NCBI GenBank assembly: GCA_942159475.1
Contig: OW804096.1
Coordinates: 136,278,791-136,342,790, forward strand
Source of the DNA: Sthenelais limicola
Lineage: Eukaryota > Annelida > Polychaeta > Phyllodocida > Sigalionidae
Length of the DNA stretch: 64,000 nucleotides
Direction of reading: 5' to 3'
The notes under the pieces were generated by a model that saw only the letters and a list, made by a program, of their open reading frames with translations, did no database searches and had not been told where the DNA came from. Position numbers and translations under genes: made by a program. Of the stretch, positions 1 to 10,990 are shown piece after piece; the first letter of the stretch is position 1, and the number at the start of each line of letters is the position of its first letter.

Positions 1-187
1 GTGTGAAAACTAATTCATGTGTGTATATTGTAGGCCATGAAATACATCACTGAAGGATTCACGATGCCTGTATGATATATCATTACAGTGGAATAGACTA
101 CCATGCGAGGTACGAAGGATAGAGGACGTTATTATCTTAAAGATCTATCTAAAAAGACACTTACTAGACTCACACAATGGTAACTGT

Positions 188-592
188 GGTGTGTTTCAGG
201 AAAATGAGTCATAAGTCGCAAAATTCATGATTTTAAAAGTCATTTAGTCACGAGATCTCCTTTTTGGAATGTTTTCATTTTTGGGGTATCTAGTCAGATA
301 GGTCTTATGAATACATGGATCAAATTTCAGGATATTGTATTAAATATACTCATGCATTCCTAAGATCATCCTATGGAGTACATTTACCTACTTTACCAGT
401 AATTGTTCACCCAACAATATTGAAAACTTTTTTTTTCAGAAATAAAAATATCAAACTTGAAATATAGAAATACTTATTTAATGCCCTTAATGTTTACTAT
501 CATTGGAATCACCTTGATCTCCTCTTTTTAAATATAATGGTATCTCAAAATCGTTTTTTTTTGCGACTTATGACTCATTTTCCTGAACACAA
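188..592 (+). mobile_element. Family B MITE, full copy (B1)
   Basis: The left end reads GTGTTTCAGGAAAATGAGTC and runs on as ATAAGTCGCAAAA. The right end is its inverse, TTTTGCGACTTATGACTCAT then TTTCCTGAACACA. Other copies extend the TIR outward to TATGTGATG, giving about 40 bp. ACACAATGGTAA occurs just outside both ends (near 174 and 587), but the left copy is 15 bp from the TIR, so it is not a clean TSD. No ORF; presumed non-autonomous DNA transposon. Confidence 0.8.
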
Positions 593-2216
593 TGGTAATT
601 AGACTCCAATGTTTTTTCCGCTTCTTGGGAAGCAGTTTCTATACTCTTGATGAAATTATATTGCCCCTGGTGCTACCTCGGATCTGCTACTTATTGCAGT
701 TCTATAGTTTTAAGAGTGAGTGAGTGGGTGAGATTGGTTGCTTTACGCCCTTATCAACACATTTTAGATGGTTATATCTATAGTTTCAAGATATTCTGAT
801 TTTCTCAGTCTTATTGTTAATGGAATTGATGTACATTTGTTGTATCAAAGACTTAATATGCAACCGTTTCTATTTAAAAAGGATTGTTATAAATAATAGT
901 CTGTATCCAACCCACCTCATCTACCATCATTACTATTCTCATCACCTCATAATTTCATACCATTGAATGAATTATAATAGATATTGATTTAAATTGTATA
1001 TAAGAATGACATCAACTAGGAAACTTATTGTCAATAGGATCTAAGAAGTAATCGCACCCTATAAATGAACAGCAATAGCAGGGCATAACCCTCTATGCCC
1101 AACTGTCCGTTCGTAAATCCCTTATGTTGTATGTAATTGATGTATGTGTAACAAGTTTATACTGTAACTATGTTCAGAAATCACCATAACTCTCACACCT
1201 CTACTTAAATGTAATGATATCAAATAGACAGGAACTCTCTTCACCTTTCACTCATATCTCATCCATCTCATCAACTCACCATTATTCTTGTGATTTTGTA
1301 TGAAATGAATGTATGACTTATATGTATTGTTGTATAATAACTCATGCCCTCTCTCTATATATGTTTACAATAACTTAAAATCTATCAGGGCACAACGAAA
1401 ATTCACCTACGGGTGAGCGTGCTATAGTTTTGTAAACATTTCCTGAATAAATAAATTTGCGAAAAAAAAAATAAACGAAAAACATTCTAACGGATGAGGT
1501 GTGTATTATATACCCTGAATAAAAAACGTTTGAACAAAAAAATTTTATACAAATCTACACGCCTTAAAACAGGTTCCCACTTGCTGGATCATACAGCATT
1601 TCCAATATGTGATAGACTTTTTGTTTTTAAATGTTTTTATTCAACATAGTCTGCCATCGTGGCTCTTACAATTCTAAAATGACTTCCTTGTCGTACCTTT
1701 ATGTTTTGTAGTTTTTTTGGTATTTTCTTGATTTTCGTTCACACCCTGAACAATATTGGATTTATAACACTTCTCCAATCAACATAAGTAAAAAAAAAAA
1801 AGAGTCATTCGACTACCATTAAACATAGATGTAGAGTTCCTTGTATACACTAGGGTATGTACCGATGAGACTTTTACTCCCCATCCCCTTCTAGTTCACT
1901 AAGGATTCTTCCCCACAACTTATTCCTGGATTTCTTTTTTCCTGTTGCTAATATGTGATAGACTTAATGTAGACTTAATGTAAATTACAATTAGTTTCGG
2001 TACAGTTTCTTGGAATCAATATATAGATAGATATGTGAATGAAGCAGTCTCAGAGGTTAGACCCAGTGGAAGGTGTACCGAGGCAGAAGCAGTCCTTATC
2101 ATGGTTTTTGTCTAAATCTAATTTAAGCTTGTAATGAGCGGGAGACAAACGAGAGGCAATAGTCAGGGCTAATCAGCGGGAGACAGACTGAAGGCGAGAA
2201 CTGATAATTAGTCTAG
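593..2216. other. AT-rich unique sequence, no gene seen
   Basis: All frames are broken by stops. There are poly-A/T runs near 1465, 1540 and 1790, and a fragment of repeat S at 713-780. Nothing else is recognisable. Confidence 0.6.
713..780 (+). repeat. Repeat S fragment (GTGA tail plus TTTACGCCC block)
   Basis: GAGTGAGTGAGTGGGTGAGA is followed by TTGGTTGCTTTACGCCC, TTATCAACACATTTT and GGTTATATC. The same blocks in the same order occur at 9431-9500 and, inverted, at 61408-61470. It looks like one end of a SINE-like element. The purine-rich body seen in the other copies is missing here. Confidence 0.65.
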
Positions 2217-2750
2217 GTATTATTCATAGTTAGCTAGAAGGCATATATATAGGGAGGGAGGTATAGGGGGTTATAGAGTGGGTGAAAGAGGCAGTGAGAG
2301 AGGTAGGGGGATATAGGGGGAGGTATTATTCATAGTTAGCTAGAAGGCATATATATAGGGGGGATATAGGGGGAGGTATTATTCATAGTTAGCTAGAAGG
2401 CATATATAGGGGGGGATATAGGGGGAGGTATTATTCATAGTTAGCTAGAAGGCATATATATAGGGGGGGATATAGGGGGTATTATTCATAGTTAGCTAGA
2501 AGGCATATATGTATAGGGGGTGGGGGATATAGGGGGTATTATTCATAGTTAGCTAGAAGGCATATATATAGGGAGGATATAGGGGAGGTATTATTCATAG
2601 TTAGCTAGAAGGCATATATATAGGGGGGATATAGGGGGAGGTATTATTCATAGTTAGCTAGAAGGCATATATATAGTGAGGGAGGTATAGGGGAGGTATT
2701 ATTCATAGTTAGCTAGAAGGCTTATATGTATAGGGGGTGGGGGATATATA
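2217..2750 (+). repeat. Minisatellite, ~54-bp unit, first block
   Basis: About ten copies. The conserved core is TATTCATAGTTAGCTAGAAG followed by GC(A/T)TATATATA and variable G runs (GGGGGGGATATAGGGGGA). Units differ mainly in G-run length, giving periods of about 50-60 bp. The array resumes at 4035 after an insertion. The G-rich strand could form G-quadruplexes (inference). Confidence 0.95.
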
Positions 2751-2751
2751 G

Positions 2752-2893
2752 ACAAGAGTGACCGAGGGGGATCACGGAGATGCATATTGCCCGAGGGCGT
2801 AGTGATCTCAGTGAGTGCGCGTGAGCGCACGAGCTGAGATCACGTAGCCCAAGGGCAATATGCATCGGAGGGATCGCCCAAGGTCACTCTTGT
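2752..2893. repeat. Large imperfect palindrome at left edge of K
   Basis: ACAAGAGTGACC at the left pairs with GGTCACTCTTGT at the right. Inner blocks also pair: ATGCATATTGCCC with GGGCAATATGCAT, and GTGATCTCAG with CTGAGATCAC. The apex is near GCGCGTGAGCGC. The two arms account for almost the whole 142 bp. Confidence 0.9.
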
Positions 2894-3450
2894 GTTTATT
2901 ATACCTTTTACTGGACCTTGCACCAAAAAAACGGTGAAAATCGATGAAAAATAACCTAAATGTTGACCCCCTCGGCAAGTCAGTGGCCCCTCAGACCTCC
3001 CTCTACTACATATCAATGCGCGCATGACTTCTGGGTTGTGAGAAGTCCTGCATAATGTAGTTCTATTTTGATATGTTCATTTTGGTTAATTTTCGGTTTA
3101 TTACTATTATTAAGACATGAATACGATTTAAAATACTCAATAAGATAAATGTTGTTTAGTTTGATATTCAAATTTCTGTACTTTTCTTATTTGAATTCGC
3201 TGTTTTTCGCCGGTTAGAGTCTGTCACTATCAGCACAGAACTAGTGCAAGATCTGGCGAGACAAGATGCAAAATAATTGTAAGTTTCACAGCTTTCCACA
3301 GTTTTAAATCTCTTTAAAACAAAGTTATGCATTGGTAATGGTTAGGCTTAGATAAACATGAAAGGATTTTAGTTTATTTCCTTCATTTGATTGATATTTT
3401 ACTGCTCTTCCTGCGTTGACACACGCACGCCGTAGCCTAGCTATAGATCA

Positions 3451-3535
3451 AGGCCTAGGCCTAGGCCTACTTGTCACTGTCAGTCAACCTTCGCGGTGAT
3501 TTTACGCAACCTTCGCGGTGATTTTACGCTCCCGC
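3451..3535 (+). repeat. Short direct repeats inside K
   Basis: AACCTTCGCGGTGATTTTAC is present twice head to tail (3486-3527 region). It is preceded by three copies of GGCCTA near 3451-3469. Confidence 0.8.
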
Positions 3536-3902
3536 AAATTGATAAAAAATCGCTATTTCCAATCGAAATACATTACCAAGATGTTGAAATTCAGAAAGAG
3601 CATGCTTTTCTACCCCTAAATATGATTTTATATAAAGTTCAGCGTTTTAAATGAGGCAGATATGAGAGAAAATTTTCAGTTGTACATAAGTAAACAATAA
3701 AAAAGCTTGCCGACGACCATTTGTTGTCAGTAGGAAAATAGCCACACAGCCACAGTCACATTCGGCTTCGGAATGTGGTTAAACCACCGATGGAATTAGT
3801 TTCTTTTAAATACCTTTATCTATGATTGATGTATATTAGGCCTATGAGTATCTTCGGCCAACAGAATTATCTAAATAGAAGTAATTACGATAGGCACTAT
3901 TT

Positions 3903-3967
3903 TAAAAAAAATGCGGGCAATATGACAAAAATGCGGGCAATATGCGCTCTTTATTGCCCGCATTTTT
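3903..3967. repeat. Hairpin near right edge of K
   Basis: AAAAATGCGGGCAATA (3927-3942) pairs perfectly with TATTGCCCGCATTTTT (3952-3967) around a 9-nt loop. A second direct copy of the left arm lies at 3905-3920. The GGGCAATAT block is shared with the hairpin at the left edge. Confidence 0.85.
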
Positions 3968-4034
3968 CAATACGAGGCTCAGTGCTTAAGCCTATGGGAG
4001 TATCATACCAACTCCACCAAAGGTATAATAAAGG

Positions 4035-5220
4035 GGGTATTATTCATAGTTAGCTAGAAGGCTTATATGTATAGGGGGTGGGGGATATAGGGGGGTATTA
4101 TTCATGGTTAGCTAGAAGGCATATATATAGGGAGGGGATATAGGGGGAGGTATTATTCATAGTTAGCTAGAAGGCATATATATAGGGAGGGGGATATAGG
4201 GGGAGGTATTATTCATAGTTAGCTAGAAGGCTTATATATAGGGAGGGATATAGGGGGAGGTATTATTCATAGTTAGCTAGAAGGCTTATATATAGGGAGG
4301 GGATATAGGGGGAGGTATTATTCATAGTTAGCTAGAAGGCATATATATAGGGGGGGATATAGGGGGAGGTATTATTCATGGTTAGCTAGAAGGCATATAT
4401 ATAGGGAGGGGGATATAGGGGGAGGTATTATTCATAGTTAGCTAGAAGGCATATATATAGGGGGGATATAGGGGGAGGTATTATTCATAGTTAGCTAGAA
4501 GGCATATATATAGTGAGGGAGGTATAGGGGAGGTATTATTCATAGTTAGCTAGAAGGCATATATATAGGGAGGATATAGGGGAGGTATTATTCATAGTTA
4601 GCTAGAAGGCATATATATAGGGGGGATATAGGGGAGGTATTATTCATAGTTAGCTAGAAGGCATATATATAGGGGGGGATATAGGGGGTATTATTCATAG
4701 TTAGCTAGAAGGCATATATATAGGGAGGGATATAGGGGGAGGTATTATTCATAGTTAGCTAGAAGGCATATATATAGGGGGGATATAGGGGGAGGTATTA
4801 TTCATAGTTAGCTAGAAGGCATATATATAGGGGGGATATAGGGGGAGGTATTATTCATAGTTAGCTAGAAGGCATATATATAGGGGGGGATATAGGGGGA
4901 GGTATTATTCATAGTTAGCTAGAAGGCATATATATAGTGAGGGAGGTATAGGGGAGGTATTATTCATAGTTAGCTAGAAGGCATATATATAGGGAGGATA
5001 TAGGGGAGGTATTATTCATAGTTAGCTAGAAGGCATATATATAGGGGGGATATAGGGGGAGGTATTATTCATAGTTAGCTAGAAGGCATATATATAGTGA
5101 GGGAGGTATAGGGGAGGTATTATTCATAGTTAGCTAGAAGGCATATATATAGGGAGGATATAGGGGAGGTATTATTCATAGTTAGCTAGAAGGCATATAT
5201 ATAGGGAGGATATAGAGTTG
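4035..5220 (+). repeat. Minisatellite, ~54-bp unit, second block
   Basis: About 22 further copies of the 2217-2750 unit. Some higher-order order is visible: triplets of variants (GTGAGGGAGGTATAGGGG, then GGAGGATATAGGGG, then GGGGGGATATAGGGGG) recur several times between 4500 and 5210. That suggests amplification of multi-unit blocks. Confidence 0.95.
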
Positions 5221-5871
5221 GTGAAAGAGAGGGGGAGGGAGAGGGGGGGAGAGGGGGGGGGGGGAGAGAAGAGGTAGAGAGAGATATAGGGGGTATTATT
5301 CATAGTTAGCTAGAAGGCTTATATGTATAGGGGGTGGGGGATATAGAGTGGGTGAAAGAGGGTGGGAGAGAGGGGAAGAGAGAAAACAGAAAGAGAGAAA
5401 GGAAGGAGAGAAGAGAGCAGGGAGAGGGAGAAGAGAAAGGAGGGAGAACAGAGGAGAGAGGAGGGAGAAGGCAGAGAGAGGTGGGAGAGAGAAGAGAGGA
5501 GGGAGAGCGAAGAGACAAGGGAGAGAGAAGAGAGGAGGGAGAGAAGAGATGAGGGAGAGAAGAGAATAGGGAGAGAGAAGAGAGGAGGGAGAGATACGGG
5601 AGAGAGAAGATAGGAGGGAGAGATACGGGAGGAGGGAGAGAAGAGGAGGGAGAGAGGAGGGAGAGAGAAGGGAGAGAGAAGAGAGGAGGGAGAGAGAAGA
5701 GAGGAGGGAGAACGGAAAGAGAGAAGAGAGGAGGGAGAAAGAAGAGAGGAGGGAGAGAGAAGAGAGGAAGGAGAGAGAAGAGAGGACGGAGAGAGAAGAG
5801 AGGACGGAGAGAGGAGGGAGAGAGAAGAGAGCGGGGAGAGAGAAGAGAGCAGGGAGAAAGGAGGGAGAGCT
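5221..5871 (+). repeat. Purine (GA) tract with one stranded minisatellite unit
   Basis: Nearly pure A/G on the + strand, built of GGAGGGAGAGAGAAGAGA-like words. One more minisatellite unit is embedded at about 5290-5345. The phrase ATAGAGTNGGTGAAAGAG opens the purine runs here (about 5211 and 5344) and a short one at 2273. Long ORFs on both strands are composition artefacts. Confidence 0.9.
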
Positions 5872-7018
5872 GTACCACCCACCTGTACCTCGCCAGAGAT
5901 CCATCTATATGAAGTAACACACTCACCTAAAAAAACAATTGGAAAAGTTTTAGAAATATACAAATCAAACATTTTCAACAAATATTTCATTTAATGAGGC
6001 AATGAATGAAGCTTAGTAAATGTAATCACAAAAGTTTGTGCATGATTATTCTTTGTCCATAGCGTCATGTATGACCTTGACCCCTAATGCCATCCTAAAC
6101 TAGACTAGTATTTTAGTAGGGCGCCAGATGTACTAAAATGAAATGGTAGATTGGGGGCATTATGTAATACTGGTTACTACCCTAATAATTATGGGAGAAT
6201 AACAGGCAGCTACAGCCATAACCGGGTTACCAACATAGACCTCCCCAGCTTGGACTGCTGGTAACGTTTGGTAAATCTTGCTAGAGGTATTACAAAAAGG
6301 ATTACTTATGTAAAATCTACCTGGATTAAATTAAAAGGAAGGGGTGGAAACTATTTTTTCTAAATTGTTCCCTCCTAATTTTGCCTCTAAATACTTAAAC
6401 ATAACTTATATTTACCTCCATAAACAACCGAAACAAGTATTCAAGTGAACTTAACAGGAAAACGATGGGGAAACAATGTTATTGATATTTGTGCATATTC
6501 TAAATATAATGGGTTAGAGAGACTGAATAAAAGTGGTTCAAAAAAAAAATATATACAATGGGTTATATGAGTATAATGGGTAGAGGGTCAATGACCTGTG
6601 ACCTGTACCGCTGCCATTACCATTACCATTACGGAATGATTATTTGGCTGTAACTTTTCTTCTAGTTGGAATATTTTCACAAACTCAAGAGTGGTATGAG
6701 CCTTACATAAATACCTATCATACCTATCACATACAAACTAATTTTAAACGTTATGCGTACATTTTCATTATCTATTTCTAATTGTAATCCTCATGTATGT
6801 AGAATTATGTACCTTTCCCCTGTGCCCTTATTATCAGAATTCAGGTTCCAGTGTCTCCCAAGCTGCCCTGGCCAAAAAAGTCATTACCAACGTCTCAATC
6901 TCGTCTATATTAGCAGTGATATATTTAGTTTATGTATGAGAAGAAACAAATCGATGGAAGCAAATTTTTAAAAATATGAATTTTCAGCGCTGGATGGCCA
7001 AATGACGCATTTCGGTGG
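5872..7018. other. Unique sequence, no gene seen
   Basis: Mixed AT-rich sequence with no long frame and no repeat I could match elsewhere in the window. A CCATTA triplet run lies near 6615-6630. Confidence 0.55.
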
Positions 7019-7148
7019 AACATTGATCGACATTGTAGCAAATATTCCATGCTGAACATAACATATTGTCAGTAGATTTTATACTGTACCATTAGTCCAA
7101 TAATTCAATGCGAATCAAGATTCAAAATGGCGACTATGCAAATCCCCA
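7019..7148 (+). mobile_element. Family C MITE, 3' part only
   Basis: Matches the right third of the full C copies: ATATTCCATGCTGAACATAA, then ACTGTACCATTAGTCC and AAAATGGCGACTATGCAAAT ending CCCCAAT. The left TIR is absent. Confidence 0.7.
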
Positions 7149-7349
7149 ATTGGCACTCTTTTCGGGTTTGAACTGATTTCAAAACGATCAGAAAACCGGA
7201 CTCTCCCAAAATAAAAGTCCCCAACAATGTCCATACCCTCATACAAAATAATGTAAAGGGACGTGGCAGTGACCTCCAACGGCCGCGGAGAGAACTGAAC
7301 TGAAGCTTAATCACATATTCCTGCGTCAGCCCCAGCCCTTGTCCACTCG

Positions 7350-7495
7350 CGCCAATTTTAACCAATCAAAAACTAGCTGAAGCATACAGCGCGGGACTGA
7401 CGTGACGGATGTGACGTCAGATGGTGGCGTTCTGGGCGGGGCTTGCGGCAGCTGTGACCTGCCCCGACCTTCAATTAACCCTGCGCACGCATGGC
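7350..7495. promoter_or_regulatory. Promoter-like GC-richer patch
   Basis: Two CCAAT boxes (7352, 7362), a perfect CRE TGACGTCA (7412-7419), a GC box GGGCGGGGC (7434-7442) and an NRF-1-like TGCGCACGCATG (7482-7493, one mismatch to the consensus) lie within 145 bp of otherwise AT-rich DNA. This combination is typical of animal core promoters. No convincing exon follows on either strand, so this is inference. Confidence 0.35.
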
Positions 7496-7566
7496 ATGGA
7501 ATCTTGTCCTGCCTGGGCAAACAAGCCTAAGGGGGGCTCAGAGAATGGCCAGAGGTTTTAGGTATA

Positions 7567-8140
7567 TATGTGATGTTTCAGGAAAATGAGTCATAAGTCG
7601 CAAAAAATAGATTTTGAGATACCATTATATTTGAAAAGATGAGATCAAGCTGATTCCAATGATAGTAAACAGTCTTATAATCTAATAAGTATTTCTAGAT
7701 TTTAAGTTTAATATTTTCATTTTTGAAAAAAAAAGTTTCCAATATTTCTTGGGGGCTATTACCAACAGTAAAAAATAGATTTTGAGGTACCATTATATTT
7801 GAAAAGATGAGATCAAGCTGATTCCAATTATAGTAAACAGTCTAATAATCTAATAAGTATTTCTAGATTTTAAGTTTGATATTTTCATTTTTGAAAAAAA
7901 AAAAAGTTTCCAATATTTCTTGGGGGCTATTACCAACAGTAAAGTTACTAAATGTAGTCCATATTAGGACCTTTAAAAAGAAAGGATATATTACGTACAT
8001 TGTCCTGATATTTGATACATCGATCGATATTACTATGAGTGATGAAGTCAGAACATTCCAATAAAGCAATCTTGTAAAATAAACACTTTGAAAAATACAA
8101 TTTTTGCAACTTATGACTCATTTTCCTGAAACACAACATA
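7567..8140 (+). mobile_element. Family B MITE with internal 172-bp tandem duplication (B2)
   Basis: It has both TIRs (TGTGATGTTTCAGGAAAATG; CTTATGACTCATTTTCCTGA). The internal segment from AAAAATAGATTTTGAG to CTATTACCAACAGTA is present twice in tandem (about 7600-7771 and 7772-7943). The two units differ by only a few substitutions and poly-A length, so the duplication is recent relative to divergence from other B copies. Confidence 0.85.
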
Positions 8141-8455
8141 CATGTCACAGGAAAATGAGTCACAAGTCACGAAACTTCTTTTAGATATTATCATATTTGA
8201 AAAGATGAAATCAAGCAGATTCCATTGATAGTAAACATTTGGGCATTTAATAAGTGCTTCTATATTTGTCTATGGAAAAAAGTATGTTCGCAACATTTCT
8301 TAATGGTCCATCACTATAGTAAAGTAGTTAGATATAGTTAAAGAAACTCCTTATGTTAGGATAATATCATGCATAGATATATTCAATACACAGCGATGTC
8401 TCACAAGAAAGGAGTCAAAATAGTTATTTTTCAAATGTCTTTATAACAAGCACTG
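8141..8455 (+). mobile_element. Family B MITE, right-truncated (B3)
   Basis: It starts directly after B2 with GTCACAGGAAAATGAGTCAC and follows the B interior (TTTGAAAAGATGAAATCAAG, AATATCATGCATAGATATAT). The matching right TIR is missing. Head-to-tail abutment with B2 is notable. Confidence 0.65.
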
Positions 8456-8513
8456 TTTTCATTTTTTGACAGTTTAGTCTTCTTTCGCTGGTAAGAATGC
8501 CAAAGCAAAATTA

Positions 8514-8741
8514 CCAGAAAATGTACAATTCACCTTCACCAATCCTCTCAAATGACACAAATTTCAGACAAAATTAAAGTTTAAAATTCAGTTTAACCTA
8601 ATCAAACACATTGCTAGAATCAATGCAATGCCAAATATACTCCAATTTACCTAGTATTGACCAAATAGCAGCCTAATTTAGCAGAAATTACTAAATGTGC
8701 TGTTACAGCTGTTAATTGAACATTTTCTGAAAATCTGACCC
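8514..8741 (-). mobile_element. Family A MITE
   Basis: Family A reads GGGTCAGATTTTCAGAAAAT then GTACAATT at one end and the exact inverse at the other. About 180 bp of conserved non-coding interior lies between, with landmarks CAGCTCTACACATTTAG, GGTCAATACTAGGTA, GATTCTAGCAATCTG and GGGTTATTTGAGAGGATTGG. This copy is in reverse orientation and its left terminus is degraded (TACCAGAAAATGTAC). Confidence 0.8.
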
Positions 8742-8790
8742 ATATGGCTAACCAAGTGAGAACATTTCCTTCCCAATACATAACACCATT

Positions 8791-9015
8791 GGGTCAGATT
8801 TTCAGAAAATGTACAATTGTCAGCTCTACAAATTTGGTACCTACTGCTAAATTAGACTGTTATATGATAAATGCTATGTATATCTGAGTAATTTTGGCAT
8901 CGATGATTAAAACTTTTTGTGTTAAACTGCATTTTAAACATAATTTTTCTCTTAGATTTGGATTATTTGACAGGGTTGGGGAAGGTGAATTGTACATTTT
9001 CTAAAAATCTGACCC
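8791..9015 (+). mobile_element. Family A MITE
   Basis: Both termini intact (GGGTCAGATTTTCAGAAAAT; TTTCTAAAAATCTGACCC). It lies 49 bp from the preceding copy in opposite orientation. CATT-like bases flank both sides. Confidence 0.85.
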
Positions 9016-9430
9016 CATTAGTGTTTAGCTTACAGCTATCGTCACGGCTCAGCCCCATGGCTCACGTTCAAGCCTGGAATACTGTCTGGCCTCTTTTGTT
9101 TCCTTTTTATGGAAAAGCTTTTGCTGGTAATATCGCATTCCTATCCCTCCTTCTCAAATTTGTCACTGGAGGGCTAAAAGTGGTTCTCTCCGGATTCAGC
9201 ACACACAATGAATTGGTCATTTCCATATAAAAGAGGGAAGGAAAGAATAGGGGCATTGCACGGCAGCTATTTGTAGTTTGAATTGACCATTTGGATGTAG
9301 AAAATGATCAGTTCCTTTTCCAAAATTAGCTGACAGTGCAGCTTTAAGTGAGTCTAAAGAAGTGGGGGTATCAAGTAGGTGGGGAAGACGCGACCTGTGT
9401 ATGTGGCACTGAACCCATGAACCACCTCCT
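9016..9430. other. Unique sequence, no gene seen
   Basis: No repeat match. An ORF of 103 codons runs out of the preceding A copy, uses A sequence for its first third and has no recognisable motif. Confidence 0.5.
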
Positions 9431-9609
9431 GGGTGAGTGAGTGAGTGAGTGAGTGAGATTGGTTGCTTTACGCCCGGATCAACACATTGAAGGTTATATC
9501 AAGGGCGGGGGAGCTGGGAGGGAGGCAGTTTATGATCATACCCAAGAAATAGGGATGGAGAAGATGGGAGAGAGAGACAGAGAAAACGTGACAGACTTTA
9601 TGGTCTTAA
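9431..9609 (+). repeat. Repeat S (SINE-like), interrupted by element E
   Basis: In order: six GTGA units, GATTGGTTGCTTTACGCCC, ATCAACACATT, GGTTATATCAAGGGC, ATGATCATACCCA, AAATAGGGATGG and GAGAGAGACAGAGAAAA, then ACTTTATGG. The same series occurs inverted at 61216-61470. After E it seems to resume at 10033 with CCAGGACCACC, matching CCAGGACCAGC in the 61-kb copy. I see no clear pol III A/B boxes. Confidence 0.75.
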
Positions 9610-10028
9610 GGCTGGGTTCCACTGGCCGGCTACTACTCTCGCTACTCCTCCCGCTAGTTTGACAGTCTAATGCTCCCGCTTCTTGCAGGAGCAAGCAACT
9701 GAAGGTAACCGGAATGGGTGCTACTGCCCTGTTACTTCAACCGCTACTTCTACAGACGACAATGCATCAAGTAACATGAGGAGTAATGTAGAGTGGTGCC
9801 ATTGCCCCGCTTCAGCTCCTGCTACTTCCCTCTACTTCAGCTACAAAGTAGCGGCTGTTAAATATCAAACATGTTTGATAGAAGTTGGAGCACTCTACGC
9901 ATCGAAAATCCCCGAAGAAGTGGGAAGTAACATGACTATGTAGCGGGAGCCAATAGCACCCATCCCTGTTACTCTCCGGCTACTGCTCCCGCTTCTTGGG
10001 AGAATCAGCGGGCAGTGGAACCCAGGCT
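9610..10028. mobile_element. Fold-back DNA element E inserted in repeat S
   Basis: The left end GGCTGGGTTCCACTGGCCGG and right end GCAGTGGAACCCAGGCT are inverted repeats. They are flanked by TTAA at 9606-9609 and 10029-10032. Inner inverted blocks (CTACTNCTCCCGCTNNTT) lie near both ends. A TTAA or TAA target fits piggyBac-like or Harbinger-like non-autonomous elements; I cannot decide. Confidence 0.8.
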
Positions 10029-10032
10029 TTAA

Positions 10033-10990
10033 CCAGGACCACCCACCTCCTGGGATGCCCCCTGCTTGAGCAGGAGTGCCAAGTCAAGAGCCTGGCTAGC
10101 TAAGACAGAGCAGAGGAGTGTACACCTATTGACAAAACACATGGCCATTGCTGGCGATTGGGTCATGCCGTAAGTAGTTTGGGTTTTTTTTTTAAAAGAA
10201 GAGAATGAATCCTTATTGCTTAGTTTGTAACTCAACTGTCATTTGGGGAAGATTTGCAGTATAAAAATACTAACTTCAACAAAAAAAGAATTGGAATATA
10301 CGGATAATGTTTGGATTTTGACAATATTGGTTGCAAATGCTCTATTTGCGGGTGGCATGAAGCCAGGCAATAAAAGCCTTGTGGAGTATTTGAGTGGGGT
10401 GCAATATTGACAGGACGGATAACAAGGGACACAATACCCTCCTGCCTCCCCATTCACTCCTCCAATTAAATCTCTGAGGGGGGCTGATGAGGGGCACAGC
10501 TTATCCATGGATCATTTGTTGCTCAAATCCTCATATGAGAAATTTGTAATGAAGCCATTTTGAATCCAAGTTGAGCCGGGGGTATCAATTAATGGATGGA
10601 AATGACAATCTGATTTTATTTTTTTTTTAAAAAAACGTGAAATAAGATTTGATGTCAGTTTGTCTTCCTTGATTTCAACCGGTTTTATAATTCTGGGTTT
10701 TTGTGACACATATCAGATTTTTAAATATAGTTTCTGATTTTTTCGCGGGATTAATTTGTTGATCGCTGACAGATAATCATGGGAATATTATTTCAGGTCA
10801 TTTTCCATTTTTTTATATTCAGACAACATTTATTTCTGTTGTTGTTTTAAATATTTTATTTCATGATAGTGAATTGAGGTTTAATTCCAGCTGTCTGTCT
10901 TGGGTTACGAGCTCATATATTTTCAATTAGATGTCATGACAATAGAGACAATCATGGGTAATATCAGGTGACCATTAGGTCGATCGGATT
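10033..10990. other. Unique sequence, no gene seen
   Basis: Short overlapping ORFs only, with no motif. Poly-T/A runs near 10185 and 10618. Confidence 0.5.

Larger units (their letters stand above)
2751..4034. mobile_element. 1.28-kb hairpin-bearing insertion inside the minisatellite (K)
   Basis: This non-repetitive block separates two parts of one minisatellite. The units on both sides are the same unusual variant (GGCTTATATGTATAGGGGGT). A ~140-bp fold-back lies at the left edge and a 16-bp perfect stem lies near the right edge. Both hairpins contain GGGCAATAT. TTTATTATACCTTT at 2896-2909 recurs inverted (AAAGGTATAATAAA) near 4019-4032. No ORF over 75 codons. I do not recognise the class. 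Confidence 0.6.

Noticed and set aside
2278..2330. Telomeric repeat near the minisatellite
   Set aside because: No TTAGGG-type hexamer run; the G runs belong to the 54-bp unit and GA tract.
2217..5220. CRISPR array
   Set aside because: The regular units are contiguous tandem repeats without distinct spacers, and the DNA is eukaryotic in character.
9613..10032. Gene spanning the 86-codon ORF at 9683-9943
   Set aside because: It lies wholly inside fold-back element E between its inverted ends and has no motif.
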